DNA of 64,000 nt from Nocardioides marinisabuli (GTDB lineage Bacteria; Actinomycetota; Actinomycetes; Propionibacteriales; Nocardioidaceae). Under the pieces are notes generated by a model. That model saw only the letters and a list, made by a program, of their open reading frames with translations, was not told where the DNA came from and made no database searches. The translations under genes and the position numbers were made by a program. The stretch covers positions 3,720,001 to 3,784,000 of the forward strand of contig NZ_CP059163.1 of the NCBI RefSeq assembly GCF_013466785.1, given 5' to 3'. Below are positions 1 through 10,546 of the stretch, piece by piece; position 1 is the first letter of the stretch; each line of letters opens with the position of its first letter.

Positions 1-2841
<2,841 letters not shown>

Positions 2842-2987
2842 ACGATCTCCTCTCGTGGGGCACCGGCGGCGCCCCGAGCGGGTCCGGCCAGCCTAGGAGG
2901 GTGTCCGAAGGCTGGACAGGGTGTTCGAATGGTGACACCGCCGCGCGCGGCGGGCGAAATCCCCGGGGAGGTGAACCGGCGGGTGAC

Positions 2988-2993
2988 TACGCT
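2988..2993 (+). promoter_or_regulatory. -10 box, leaderless promoter of the PAC2-family gene
   Basis: TACGCT, then 6 nt, then the GTG at 3000. It selects this GTG over an upstream in-frame ATG at 2901. Confidence 0.55.
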
Positions 2994-2999
2994 GGGTCG

Positions 3000-3848
3000 G
3001 TGATCGAGATCGAGGACGCCCCGGACCTGGTCGACCCCATCGTCATCGCAGCCTTCGAGGGCTGGAACGACGCCGCGGACGCCGCCTCCTCGGTCGTGGA
3101 CCACCTGATGCTCGCCTGGGGCGCACGGGTGGTCGGCTCGGTGGATCCCGAGGACTTCTACGACTTCCAGGTCAACCGCCCGGTCGTGGGCAGCGACGAG
3201 CTGGGCCACCGCCGCATCACCTGGCCCACCACCCAGATCGCGGTGGCCTCTCCCCCCGACCTGGGCCGCGACATCATCCTGGTCCGGGGCATCGAGCCCA
3301 ACATCCGCTGGCGCCAGTTCTGCGCAGAGCTCCTGGCCGCCGTGGACGAGCTCGGCGGCGAGCTCGTCGTCACCCTGGGGGCCCTGCTGGCCGACACCCC
3401 GCACACCCGGCCCATCCCGGTCACCGGCACCGCCACCGAGCCCGAGCTGGTCGACCGGCTCAAGCTCGAGCAGTCGACGTACGAGGGGCCGACCGGGATC
3501 GTCGGGGTCTTCCAGGACGCCTGCGTGCGCGTCGACATGCCGGCGGTCTCCTACTGGGCCGCGGTGCCGCACTACGTCGCCCAGCCGCCCTGCCCCAAGG
3601 CCACCCTGGCGCTGATCGGCCAGATCGAGGACCTGCTGGAGATCTCCATCCCGCTGGGCGAGCTGCCCGAGGAGGCCCGCGCCTGGGAGCGCGGCGTCGA
3701 CGAGCTGGCCGAGGACGACGAGGACGTCGCCGACTACGTGCGGGCCCTCGAGGAGACCCGCGACACCACCGACCTGCCCGAGGCCTCCGGCGAGGCCATC
3801 GCGCGGGAGTTCGAGCGCTACCTCAAGCGGCGCCAGGGCGACGACTGA
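3000..3848 (+). CDS. PAC2 family protein (proteasome assembly chaperone-like)
   Basis: A 282-residue protein with the PAC2 fold signature: N-terminal IVIAAFEGWNDAADAASSVV, a central GALLADTPHTRPIPVTG stretch, and an acidic C-terminal helical tail (about residues 235-280). Actinobacterial PAC2 proteins resemble archaeal/eukaryotic proteasome-assembly chaperones, but their role in bacteria is not settled. The start is GTG at 3000, chosen from the -10 box immediately upstream. It is convergent with mshC. This family is commonly found next to mshC in actinobacteria, so a link to that neighbourhood is plausible but not shown by the sequence. Confidence 0.85.
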   Translation: MIEIEDAPDLVDPIVIAAFEGWNDAADAASSVVDHLMLAWGARVVGSVDPEDFYDFQVNRPVVGSDELGHRRITWPTTQIAVASPPDLGRDIILVRGIEPNIRWRQFCAELLAAVDELGGELVVTLGALLADTPHTRPIPVTGTATEPELVDRLKLEQSTYEGPTGIVGVFQDACVRVDMPAVSYWAAVPHYVAQPPCPKATLALIGQIEDLLEISIPLGELPEEARAWERGVDELAEDDEDVADYVRALEETRDTTDLPEASGEAIAREFERYLKRRQGDD

Positions 3849-3869
3849 GCCGACCCGACCGCCCCGAGG

Positions 3870-5108
3870 TCAGAGCGACAGGCCGAGCGCGGCGTCGAGG
3901 ACCTGGTGGACCGCGAGCGCGGCGTGCGGGTCGGAAGCGTCGGCCAGCCCGTCGGTGCCCAGGGTGGCGCTCGCCCACGCGTCGACGGCGGCCACCGCGG
4001 TGGCGGCGTCGAGGTCGTCGGCGCACGCCGCCAGGACGGCCTCGACCACAGGCGCCGCAGGTGCGCCGGCGCCCAGGGAGAGGGCCCGGCGCCAGGTGGC
4101 GAGCATGTCGACGCTGGCCAGCAGGTCGGCGTCGGTCCACTCCCAGTCGGCGCGGTAGTGGTGGCGCAGCAGCGTCAGCCGGATGGCCATCGGGTCGACG
4201 TCGGCGTGGCGCAGCGCCGAGACGAAGACCAGGTTGCCCTTCGACTTCGACATCTTCTCGCCGTCGTAGGCGACCATCCCGGCGTGCACGTAGACCTGCG
4301 CGAAGCGGCTGCCAGGCTCGGCGACCTGGGCGTGCCCGGCGCACATCTCGTGGTGGGGGAAGACCAGGTCGCTGCCGCCGGCCTGCACGTCGAAGTCGCT
4401 GCCGAGGTGCTCCATCGCGATCGCCGTGCACTCGACGTGCCAGCCGGGCCTGCCGGGGCCGAAGGGGCTGGGCCACGACGGCTCGCCGGGGCGCTCACCG
4501 CGCCAGACCAGGCAGTCCAGCGGGTCCTTCTTGCCGGCCCGGTCGGGGTCGCCGCCGCGCTCGGGGAAGATCCGCAGCATCGCCTCGCGGTCGAGGCCGG
4601 ACTCCTCGCCGAAGGCGGGGTCGGCGTGCACCGAGAAGTACCAGTCGTCCTCGACCCGGTAGACCGCCCCGGCGTCGCGGAGCCGCTCGATCAGGTCGAT
4701 CACCAGCGGGATCGACTCGACGGCGCCGATGTAGGCCTGCGGCGGGAGCACCCGCAGCGCCTGCATGTCCTGGCGGAAGAGCTCGGTCTCACGCTCGGCC
4801 AGGGCCACCCAGTCGACGCCGACCTTGGTGGCCCGCTCGAGCAGCGGGTCGTCGACGTCGGTCACGTTCTGCACGAAGGTGACGTCGTGACCGGCGTTGC
4901 GCCAGGCCCGGTGGAGCAGGTCGACGCCGACGTACGTCGCCGCGTGGCCCATGTGGGTCGCGTCGTAGGGCGTGATGCCGCAGGCGTAGAGGCGGGCGGC
5001 GCCCTCGGGCACCACCTCGCGCCGGGCCCCGCTCGGGGTGTCGTGCAGCGAGACGACCGGTCCGCTCACGGGGAGGGTGGGCATCTCCGGGGCAGACCAG
5101 GCACGCAT
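3870..5108 (-). CDS. mshC: Cysteine:GlcN-Ins ligase MshC (mycothiol biosynthesis)
   Basis: ATP-dependent ligation of L-cysteine to 1-O-glucosamine-D-myo-inositol, the penultimate step of mycothiol synthesis. The 412-residue length fits the family. It is a class I cysteinyl-tRNA-synthetase relative: [16 protein letters not shown] carries the zinc Cys43 and the HIGH-like motif, [12 protein letters not shown] the second zinc ligands, and MSKSKGN the KMSKS loop; the tRNA-binding C-terminal domain of CysS is absent. The THMGHA form distinguishes MshC from CysS. A TAGGCT -10 box sits 6 nt before the ATG. The next genes on this strand belong to families usually found beside mshC. Confidence 0.95.
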   Translation of the reverse strand: MRAWSAPEMPTLPVSGPVVSLHDTPSGARREVVPEGAARLYACGITPYDATHMGHAATYVGVDLLHRAWRNAGHDVTFVQNVTDVDDPLLERATKVGVDWVALAERETELFRQDMQALRVLPPQAYIGAVESIPLVIDLIERLRDAGAVYRVEDDWYFSVHADPAFGEESGLDREAMLRIFPERGGDPDRAGKKDPLDCLVWRGERPGEPSWPSPFGPGRPGWHVECTAIAMEHLGSDFDVQAGGSDLVFPHHEMCAGHAQVAEPGSRFAQVYVHAGMVAYDGEKMSKSKGNLVFVSALRHADVDPMAIRLTLLRHHYRADWEWTDADLLASVDMLATWRRALSLGAGAPAAPVVEAVLAACADDLDAATAVAAVDAWASATLGTDGLADASDPHAALAVHQVLDAALGLSL

Positions 5109-5114
5109 GGGTGG

Positions 5115-5120
5115 AGCCTA
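5115..5120 (-). promoter_or_regulatory. -10 box, leaderless promoter of mshC
   Basis: TAGGCT on the minus strand, 6 nt before the ATG at 5108; no Shine-Dalgarno sequence is present. Confidence 0.55.
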
Positions 5121-5131
5121 GAGGGTGGGCC

Positions 5132-5911
5132 TCAGAACGGCGGCCACGGGATCGCCGGGCCGCCCGCGTCGGGAGCGGGCATGGCCCCGCGGGCCAGCAG
5201 CCGGTCGCAGCGGCGCACCAGGTGCTCGATCTCCGCGTCCCCGAGCAGCGGCGCCAGGGCCGCACCGAGCTCGCCGCCCACAGCGGCCCGCACCCGCTCG
5301 ACCGCGGCCCGGTCGTGCTCCTCGAGCGGGCGCCCGAGCCAGCCCCACAGGACGGTGCGCAGCTTGGGCTCGGTGTGGAAGGCGATGCCGTGGTCGACGC
5401 CGTAGCGCCGCCCGTCGGGCATCGCGAGCACGTGCCCGCCCTTGCGGTCGGCGTTGTTGAGCAGCACGTCGAGCACCGCCATCGATCGCAGGGCGGCCGT
5501 GTCCTCGTGGACCAGCGAGACCAGCCGGTCGTCGGCGTCGTAGCCGTCGAAGACGTGCAGGTAGCCCTCGGGCGCCGTGCCGGCCGGCACCAGGGTGACC
5601 GCCTCGACGTCGGGGTCGGGCTCCTGCCACTCCTGGACCATCCCGGGCCCGTGCGGCCCCTCGCGCAGCCAGGTGCGCGGCACCAGCACCGGCTCGCCGG
5701 GGCCGGCGAACGCCTGCGCCACGACGTACGCCGCGACCTCGCGGTGCGCCAGGACCGCGCCGGGGAAGTCCCACAGGGGCCGCTCGCCGGCGATCGGCTT
5801 GTAGACGACCTGCAGCTCGCCGATCGTGCCGAGGAAGGTCGCGTTGGAGGCCGGCAGGATCCGTCCCTGCAGCTCCAGCTCGTCCTCGACGAGGTCGCGG
5901 GTGCCCGTCAT
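5132..5911 (-). CDS. SCO1664-family protein (kinase-like fold, unknown function)
   Basis: 259 residues. The N-terminus (LELQGRILPASNATFLGTIG followed by VVYKPIAGERPLWDFP) matches the actinobacterial SCO1664 family, which resembles PI3/4-kinase-type folds and is typically encoded near mshC. NADRKGGHVL and YGVDHGIAFH look like a catalytic-loop Asn/Asp and a metal-binding Asp pair. It starts 8 nt after the DUF3090 stop codon, so the two genes are almost certainly co-transcribed. The substrate is unknown; a role connected to mycothiol is suggested only by conserved neighbourhood. Confidence 0.8.
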   Translation of the reverse strand: MTGTRDLVEDELELQGRILPASNATFLGTIGELQVVYKPIAGERPLWDFPGAVLAHREVAAYVVAQAFAGPGEPVLVPRTWLREGPHGPGMVQEWQEPDPDVEAVTLVPAGTAPEGYLHVFDGYDADDRLVSLVHEDTAALRSMAVLDVLLNNADRKGGHVLAMPDGRRYGVDHGIAFHTEPKLRTVLWGWLGRPLEEHDRAAVERVRAAVGGELGAALAPLLGDAEIEHLVRRCDRLLARGAMPAPDAGGPAIPWPPF

Positions 5912-5919
5912 GGCGTCGC

Positions 5920-6495
5920 TCAGGGCTCGCGCCTGCGGAAGCCGTTGGCGCGCACGCAGAGGTGGCCGTCGGGGTCGATCGGGTTGCCGCAGAAGGGACA
6001 GCTGGGCCGCCCGGCCTCCAGGACCTGCTCGGTGCGCTGCACGAAGGCGCGCGCGGCGCCGGCCTCGAGGCGGACCAGCAGCACCTCGTCGGGCTCAGGC
6101 TCCTCGAAGTCCTGGTCGACCTGCTCGGGCGAGACCACCGCGGCCTCGGTGTAGGGGAAGACCTCGATGACGATCCGCTCGTCGTCGGGGTCCCACGACA
6201 GGGTCATCGTGCCGGCGCGGAACTCCTCGTCGATGGGCTGCTCCAGCGGCTCGGTGTCCTGCAGGCCCAGCGGCGCCACGGCGGGGATCACCGCGGTCGA
6301 GGTCTCCGAGCTCATCACCTCGTCGAGCAGCTCGTCGACGCGCTCGGCCAGGGCGGCCACCTGCTGCTTCTCCAGCGCGACGCTGATGACGCGGGTGCCG
6401 CTGCGGGCCTGGAGGAAGAAGGTGCGGGACCCGGGCTCGCCGACGGTGCCGGTCACGAAGCGCTCCGGCGGGTCGAATGCGTGGACGACTGGCAT
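5920..6495 (-). CDS. DUF3090 family zinc-ribbon-tailed protein
   Basis: 191 residues starting MPVVHAFDPPERFVTGTVG, typical of the actinobacterial DUF3090 family. The C-terminal CPFCGNPIDPDGHLC segment supplies Cys residues suited to bind zinc. The start is the ATG 7 nt downstream of a TAGGCT box; the frame is open further upstream but that part is antisense-like, Arg-rich sequence. It lies between the phosphomutase-like gene (upstream) and the SCO1664-family gene (8 nt downstream) on one strand. Biochemical function is unknown. Confidence 0.85.
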   Translation of the reverse strand: MPVVHAFDPPERFVTGTVGEPGSRTFFLQARSGTRVISVALEKQQVAALAERVDELLDEVMSSETSTAVIPAVAPLGLQDTEPLEQPIDEEFRAGTMTLSWDPDDERIVIEVFPYTEAAVVSPEQVDQDFEEPEPDEVLLVRLEAGAARAFVQRTEQVLEAGRPSCPFCGNPIDPDGHLCVRANGFRRREP

Positions 6496-6500
6496 GCGAC

Positions 6501-7271
6501 TCAGCCTAGGGGCGCCGTGGGACGACCCGACCCACCCGGTGGTGCGGCGGCCTCGCGGTCGGCCCCCTCCGGTCCGGCCCCGCCGCCCACGGGCGCGTCG
6601 CCGGCCGCCTCGGCGTCCCCAGGGGCGTCGGGGGCGGGGGCCAGCCACGACAGGTCCCCGGCGTGGGTGTTGCTGGCCAGGACGTAGGGCCGCTGCTCGG
6701 TGTAGCGCACGATCGAGACCGACGCCGGGTCGACGCCGATGCGCTGGAAGAGGTCGAGGTGCAGCCCCAGGGCGTCGGCCAGCACCGACTTGATGATGTC
6801 GCCGTGGCTGACCACGGCCCACACCGCGCCCGGACCGTGCTCGGACTCGACCTGCGCGTCGAGGCGGCGTACGGCGTGCACGGCGCGCGCCTGCATGCCG
6901 GCCATCGTCTCCCCGCCGGGGAAGGTCACGGCCGAGGGCTGGCTCTGCACCGTGCGCCACAGCGCCTCGCCGGCCAGCTCCTTGAGGGCGCGCCCCTGCC
7001 AGTCGCCGTAGTCGCACTCGGTGACGCCGTCCTCGGTGCGCACCGGGGGCGGCGCCTGCTGGTGGGCCAGCACCGCCTCGGCCGTCTGGCCGCAGCGCAG
7101 CATCGGGCTGGTCACCACCGCGGCCAGCGGGACCCCGGCCAGGCGCTCCCCGGCACGCTGCGCCTGCGCGCGGCCGGTCTCGTCGAGCTCGACGCCGGGG
7201 CTGCGACCGGCGAGGACGCCGGTGGCGTTGGCGGTCGTGCGTCCGTGCCGGATCAGCACCATCGTGGCCAT
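6501..7271 (-). CDS. Histidine phosphatase, MSMEG_4193 phosphomutase-like family
   Basis: 256-residue phosphoglycerate-mutase-like protein. RHGRTTAN near the N-terminus holds the catalytic His; ECDYGDWQG and VSHGDIIKS supply the acid/base Glu and second His. Residues after about 205 are a Pro/Gly/Ala-rich tail with no recognisable fold. This subfamily occurs next to DUF3090 and SCO1664 proteins near mshC in actinobacteria. A TACAGT -10 box lies 7 nt before the ATG (7279-7284). The substrate is unknown. It is divergent from corA, with 53 bp between the start codons. Confidence 0.85.
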   Translation of the reverse strand: MATMVLIRHGRTTANATGVLAGRSPGVELDETGRAQAQRAGERLAGVPLAAVVTSPMLRCGQTAEAVLAHQQAPPPVRTEDGVTECDYGDWQGRALKELAGEALWRTVQSQPSAVTFPGGETMAGMQARAVHAVRRLDAQVESEHGPGAVWAVVSHGDIIKSVLADALGLHLDLFQRIGVDPASVSIVRYTEQRPYVLASNTHAGDLSWLAPAPDAPGDAEAAGDAPVGGGAGPEGADREAAAPPGGSGRPTAPLG

Positions 7272-7312
7272 GCCGGGGACTGTAGCCGGGCGCCCCCACC
7301 CGTCCGGGGCAC

Positions 7313-7318
7313 TAGCGT
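7313..7318 (+). promoter_or_regulatory. -10 box, leaderless promoter of corA
   Basis: TAGCGT 6 nt before the GTG at 7325. A second box for the divergent phosphatase gene lies at 7279-7284, so both promoters share a 53-bp spacer. Confidence 0.55.
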
Positions 7319-7324
7319 GGCCCC

Positions 7325-8305
7325 GTGATCGTCGACGCCGCCGTCTACCACGACGGCACCCGGACCCCGGTGGACTGCGAGAACGCCGACTACGCGGCCC
7401 TGCGGGCCCACGCCGGTGAGCGGGGCGGCTTCGTGTGGGTGGGGCTGCACGAGCCCGACCCCGACGAGCTCGCCTCGGTCGGCGCGGCCTTCGACCTGCA
7501 CCAGCTGGCCCTGGAGGACGCGGTCAAGGCCCACCAGCGGCCGAAGCTCGAGCGCTACGAGCACGGCCTCTTCCTGGTCCTCAAGACGCTCTGGTACGTC
7601 GACGAGGACGACGCCGTGGAGACCGGGGAGGTCAGCCTCTTCGTCGGTGCGGACTTCGTGGTCAGCGTCCGCCACGGCCAGGGCCTCGAGCTCAGCCCCG
7701 CACGCACGTTCCTGGAGACCAGCGAGCAGGTGCTCACCCACGGCCCGTCCTCGGTGGTCTACGCGGTGTGCGACCGGGTGGTCGACGGCTACCTCAGCGT
7801 GGTCGACGAGCTGCAGGTCGACGTCGACGAGGTCGAGGAGTCGGTCCTCTCCCCCGCCCGCACCAACGACTCGGTGCGCATCTACACGCTCAAGCGCGAG
7901 ATCGCGGAGGTGCGCCGTGCGGTCCAGCCGTTGCGCGACCCGCTGCAGCGCTTCACCGAGGGCAGCGTCCACGGCGTGGACACCGAGGCCGGCCCGTTCT
8001 TCCGCGACGTGCTCGACCACCTGCACCGCGCCGCCGAGCTCGTCGACAACCTCGACGCGCTGCTCTCCACGGCCTTCGACGTGCACGTCGCGCGCATCCA
8101 GCTGCAGCAGAACGACGACATGCGCAAGATCTCGGCGGGTGCGGCGCTGGTGGTGGTCCCGACCCTGATCGCCGGGGTCTACGGCATGAACTTCGACCAC
8201 ATGCCCGAGCTGGGCTGGAGCCTGGGCTACCCGTTCGCGCTGGTGCTGATGGTCGCGGCCTCGGCCCTGCTGTGGTGGCAGTTCCGGCGCTCCGGCTGGT
8301 GGTGA
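7325..8305 (+). CDS. corA: CorA-type magnesium/cobalt transporter
   Basis: 326-residue inner-membrane divalent-cation channel. A long acidic cytoplasmic domain (residues 1-260) ends in the stalk helix. Two C-terminal membrane helices follow, with the diagnostic YGMNF selectivity motif at the end of TM1 and a WWQFRRSGWW basic tail after TM2. The GTG start is fixed by the TAGCGT box 6 nt upstream. No partner gene is evident and no magnesium-sensing leader is present. Confidence 0.93.
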   Translation: MIVDAAVYHDGTRTPVDCENADYAALRAHAGERGGFVWVGLHEPDPDELASVGAAFDLHQLALEDAVKAHQRPKLERYEHGLFLVLKTLWYVDEDDAVETGEVSLFVGADFVVSVRHGQGLELSPARTFLETSEQVLTHGPSSVVYAVCDRVVDGYLSVVDELQVDVDEVEESVLSPARTNDSVRIYTLKREIAEVRRAVQPLRDPLQRFTEGSVHGVDTEAGPFFRDVLDHLHRAAELVDNLDALLSTAFDVHVARIQLQQNDDMRKISAGAALVVVPTLIAGVYGMNFDHMPELGWSLGYPFALVLMVAASALLWWQFRRSGWW

Positions 8306-8330
8306 CCCGCCGCGGTGCGGGGTGAGCGCC

Positions 8331-8549
8331 TCAGGCGGTCCGCACCGCCCGGATGATCTTGCGGCGCAGCACCACCCGACGGGTGCCGTCGGCGGTGATG
8401 TTGACCCGGTCGAGCTCCCAGCCGCCGTGCTCGGCGCGCTCGACGAGGAGCTTGGTGACGACGTTGCGGCTGAACTCGCGGGAGAACGAGACCCGGTCGA
8501 ACTCCCACTCGACGCCTCGACGCACGGGTCGCAGCGGGGTGCGGCTCAT
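8331..8549 (-). CDS. DUF5703 small protein
   Basis: 72 residues: MSRTPLRPVRRGVEWEFDRV, then a Val/Arg-rich half ending in KIIRAVRTA. It matches the small DUF5703 family of actinobacteria. A GAGGAGG ribosome site sits 4 nt before the ATG. It lies downstream of the aldo/keto reductase on the same strand (61-nt gap) and is convergent with corA. Function unknown; too short and basic to assign an enzyme role. Confidence 0.75.
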   Translation of the reverse strand: MSRTPLRPVRRGVEWEFDRVSFSREFSRNVVTKLLVERAEHGGWELDRVNITADGTRRVVLRRKIIRAVRTA

Positions 8550-8610
8550 GGTGCCTCCTCGGGTGGGACGGTGGTGCGGGAGACAGTCTGGCCGACCGCC
8601 TCAAGCCCGC

Positions 8611-9558
8611 TCAGTCGGCCGAGACGTCGTCGAGCGCGGCGGTGATCTCGGCCGGCAGCACGACGTCCTCGCTCTCCAGGGCGCTGGCCAGCTGGGCGGC
8701 GGTGCGCGCCCCGACCACGGGCGCGGTCACGCCGGGCCGGTCGCGCACCCAGGCGAGGGCGACCTGGAGCGGGCTGAGGTCGAGGCCGTCGGCGGCGCGC
8801 ACCACCGCCTCCACCACGCTGGCCGAGCGCTCGTCGAGGTAGGCCTCGACGAAGGAGGAGAACTGCGAGGTCGCGGCGCGCGAGTCGGCCGGGGTGCCGG
8901 TGCGGTACTTGCCGGTCAGCACCCCGCGGCCCAGCGGCGACCAGGCCAGCACCCCGAGGCCGGTGGCCTCGGCGGCGGGCAGCACCTCGTGCTCGATGCC
9001 GCGGTTGAGCAGCGAGTACTCGACCTGGGTGGAGGCCAGGACGGTGCGCCCGGGCACGGCGCGCTGCCAGGTGGCGGCCTGGGCGCTCTGCCAGCCGGAG
9101 TAGTTGGAGATGCCGACGTAGGAGGCCCGACCGCTGCTGACGGCCAGGTCGAGGGCCGACAGCGTCTCCTCCAGCGGCACGCCGTCGTGCCAGGTGTGCA
9201 CCTGCCACAGGTCGACGTGGTCGACCCCGAGGCGGCGCAGGGAGGCGTCGAGGGTGCTCAGCAGCCGTCCGCGCGAGGTGTCGACGCGCAGCCGGCCCTT
9301 GTGCAGGCCCAGGCCGGCCTTGGTGGCCAGCACGACGTCGTCGCGGGGCACCACGTCCCCGATCAACGAGCCGAGCAGCTCCTCGGAGTGCCCGTCGGCG
9401 TACGCCGCGGCGGTGTCGACGAGCGTGCCGCCGGCCTCGACGAAGGAGACCAGCTGGTCGCGGGCCTCGTGCTCGTCGGTGTCACGGCCCCATGTCATCG
9501 TGCCCAGGCCGAGTCGGGAGACGCGGAGCCCGGTCGCGCCCAGTGAGCGTTGCTGCAT
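8611..9558 (-). CDS. Aldo/keto reductase
   Basis: About 315 residues. (beta/alpha)8 NADPH-dependent oxidoreductase: LGATGLRVSRLGLGTMTWG at the N-terminus, DTAAAYADGHSEELLG (catalytic Asp/Tyr), VLATKAG (Lys) and the VDLWQVHTWHDGVPLEETL strand with the catalytic His. The C-terminal NADPH site resembles VRDRPGVTAPVVGART. A GTG two codons upstream is possible, but the TAGGTT box abuts that GTG and is spaced 6 nt from this ATG, so the ATG is preferred. Substrate unknown. Confidence 0.9.
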   Translation of the reverse strand: MQQRSLGATGLRVSRLGLGTMTWGRDTDEHEARDQLVSFVEAGGTLVDTAAAYADGHSEELLGSLIGDVVPRDDVVLATKAGLGLHKGRLRVDTSRGRLLSTLDASLRRLGVDHVDLWQVHTWHDGVPLEETLSALDLAVSSGRASYVGISNYSGWQSAQAATWQRAVPGRTVLASTQVEYSLLNRGIEHEVLPAAEATGLGVLAWSPLGRGVLTGKYRTGTPADSRAATSQFSSFVEAYLDERSASVVEAVVRAADGLDLSPLQVALAWVRDRPGVTAPVVGARTAAQLASALESEDVVLPAEITAALDDVSAD

Positions 9559-9564
9559 GGCCAC

Positions 9565-9570
9565 AACCTA
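9565..9570 (-). promoter_or_regulatory. -10 box deciding the aldo/keto reductase start
   Basis: TAGGTT on the minus strand, 6 nt before the ATG at 9558. The alternative GTG at 9564 would lie against the -10 box, upstream of any possible transcript start. Confidence 0.55.
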
Positions 9571-9618
9571 GCGGCGCCCGACGCGTGAGTCGGCGTCGGC
9601 TCGCCCGAGGGCGTCTCC

Positions 9619-9624
9619 TAGGCT
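9619..9624 (+). promoter_or_regulatory. -10 box, leaderless promoter of uppP
   Basis: TAGGCT 7 nt before the GTG at 9632. Confidence 0.5.
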
Positions 9625-9631
9625 GACCCGC

Positions 9632-10456
9632 GTGCTGGACCTCCTCAAGGCTGTCGTGCTGGGCCTCATCCAAGGGCTCACCGAGTTCCTCCCGATCTCC
9701 AGCAGCGCCCACCTGCGGATCTTTCCCGAGCTCTTCGGGTGGGGCGACCCGGGCGCGGCGTTCACCGCGGTGGTGCAGATCGGCACCGAGCTGGCGGTGC
9801 TCATCTACTTCCGCCACGACATCTGGCGCATCGCCTCGACGTGGCTGCGCTCGCTGGTGCAGCCCGAGTGGCGCGGCCACGTCGACGCCCGGATGGGCTG
9901 GTACATCATCGTCGGCTCGCTGCCGATCGTGGTGCTGGGCATCGCGCTCAAGGACGTCATCGAGCAGGACTTCCGCAGCCTGTGGATCATCGGCACCACG
10001 CTCATCGTGCTCGGCCTCGTGCTGGGCATCGCCGACAAGTTCGGCCGCAACGACCGCGCCATCAAGAAGATGGGGCTGCGCGACGCGCTGCTGATGGGCC
10101 TGGCGCAGGCGGCCGCGCTCGTGCCGGGCGTCTCGCGCTCCGGCGCCACCATCTCGATGGGCCGGTTCCTGGGCTTCGAGCGGGCGGCCGCGACCCGGTT
10201 CGCGTTCCTCCTGGCGATCCCGGCCGTCGTCGGCGCCGGGCTCTTCCAGCTCTCCGAGATCCCCGGCGGTGACAACGCCTACGGCTGGGGGCCCACCCTG
10301 GTGGGCACGGTCGTCTCCTTCATCGTCGGGTACGCCGCCATCGCGTGGCTGCTGCGCTACGTCAGCACCAACTCCTACACGCCGTTCGTGATCTACCGGG
10401 TGCTGCTCGGCAGCGCGGTCCTGGTGCTGCTGGGCGCCGGCGTGCTGACCGCCTGA
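9632..10456 (+). CDS. uppP: Undecaprenyl-diphosphatase UppP (BacA)
   Basis: Integral membrane enzyme that dephosphorylates undecaprenyl pyrophosphate to recycle the lipid carrier for peptidoglycan; overexpression is known to give bacitracin resistance. 274 residues with about eight hydrophobic segments. Diagnostic motifs are GLTEFLPISSSAHL near the N-terminus (catalytic Glu/His region) and the PGVSRSGATIS loop near residue 168. The GTG start is 7 nt after a TAGGCT box. It is followed by a strong hairpin before the convergent M20 peptidase gene. Confidence 0.95.
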   Translation: MLDLLKAVVLGLIQGLTEFLPISSSAHLRIFPELFGWGDPGAAFTAVVQIGTELAVLIYFRHDIWRIASTWLRSLVQPEWRGHVDARMGWYIIVGSLPIVVLGIALKDVIEQDFRSLWIIGTTLIVLGLVLGIADKFGRNDRAIKKMGLRDALLMGLAQAAALVPGVSRSGATISMGRFLGFERAAATRFAFLLAIPAVVGAGLFQLSEIPGGDNAYGWGPTLVGTVVSFIVGYAAIAWLLRYVSTNSYTPFVIYRVLLGSAVLVLLGAGVLTA

Positions 10457-10470
10457 CGGCCGGTCGGGGG

Positions 10471-10513
10471 CGGGCGGTGGCTCAGCAACCGTCCCTGGTG
10501 GGAGTTCGGTTGC
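10471..10513. repeat. Dispersed repeat copy 1 and hairpin between convergent genes
   Basis: 10471-10492 is a 22-nt element that recurs at 19618-19639 with two mismatches; its core is TCAGCAACCGT. Here the core opens a hairpin: arms GCAACCG (10485-10491) and CGGTTGC (10507-10513), with an inner TCCC/GGGA stem around TGGT and a 3-nt bulge. It sits between the ends of uppP and the M20 peptidase, so it may act as a bidirectional terminator. There is no T-run. Confidence 0.6.
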
Positions 10514-10546
10514 CAGCTCACCGCCGGCCCGGAGGACCTTGCGGGC

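Noticed and set aside
2842-2999. Cobalamin or SAM riboswitch upstream of metH
   Set aside because: No B12-box or SAM-type helix set was recognised. The leader holds only short GC hairpins and a normal ribosome site.
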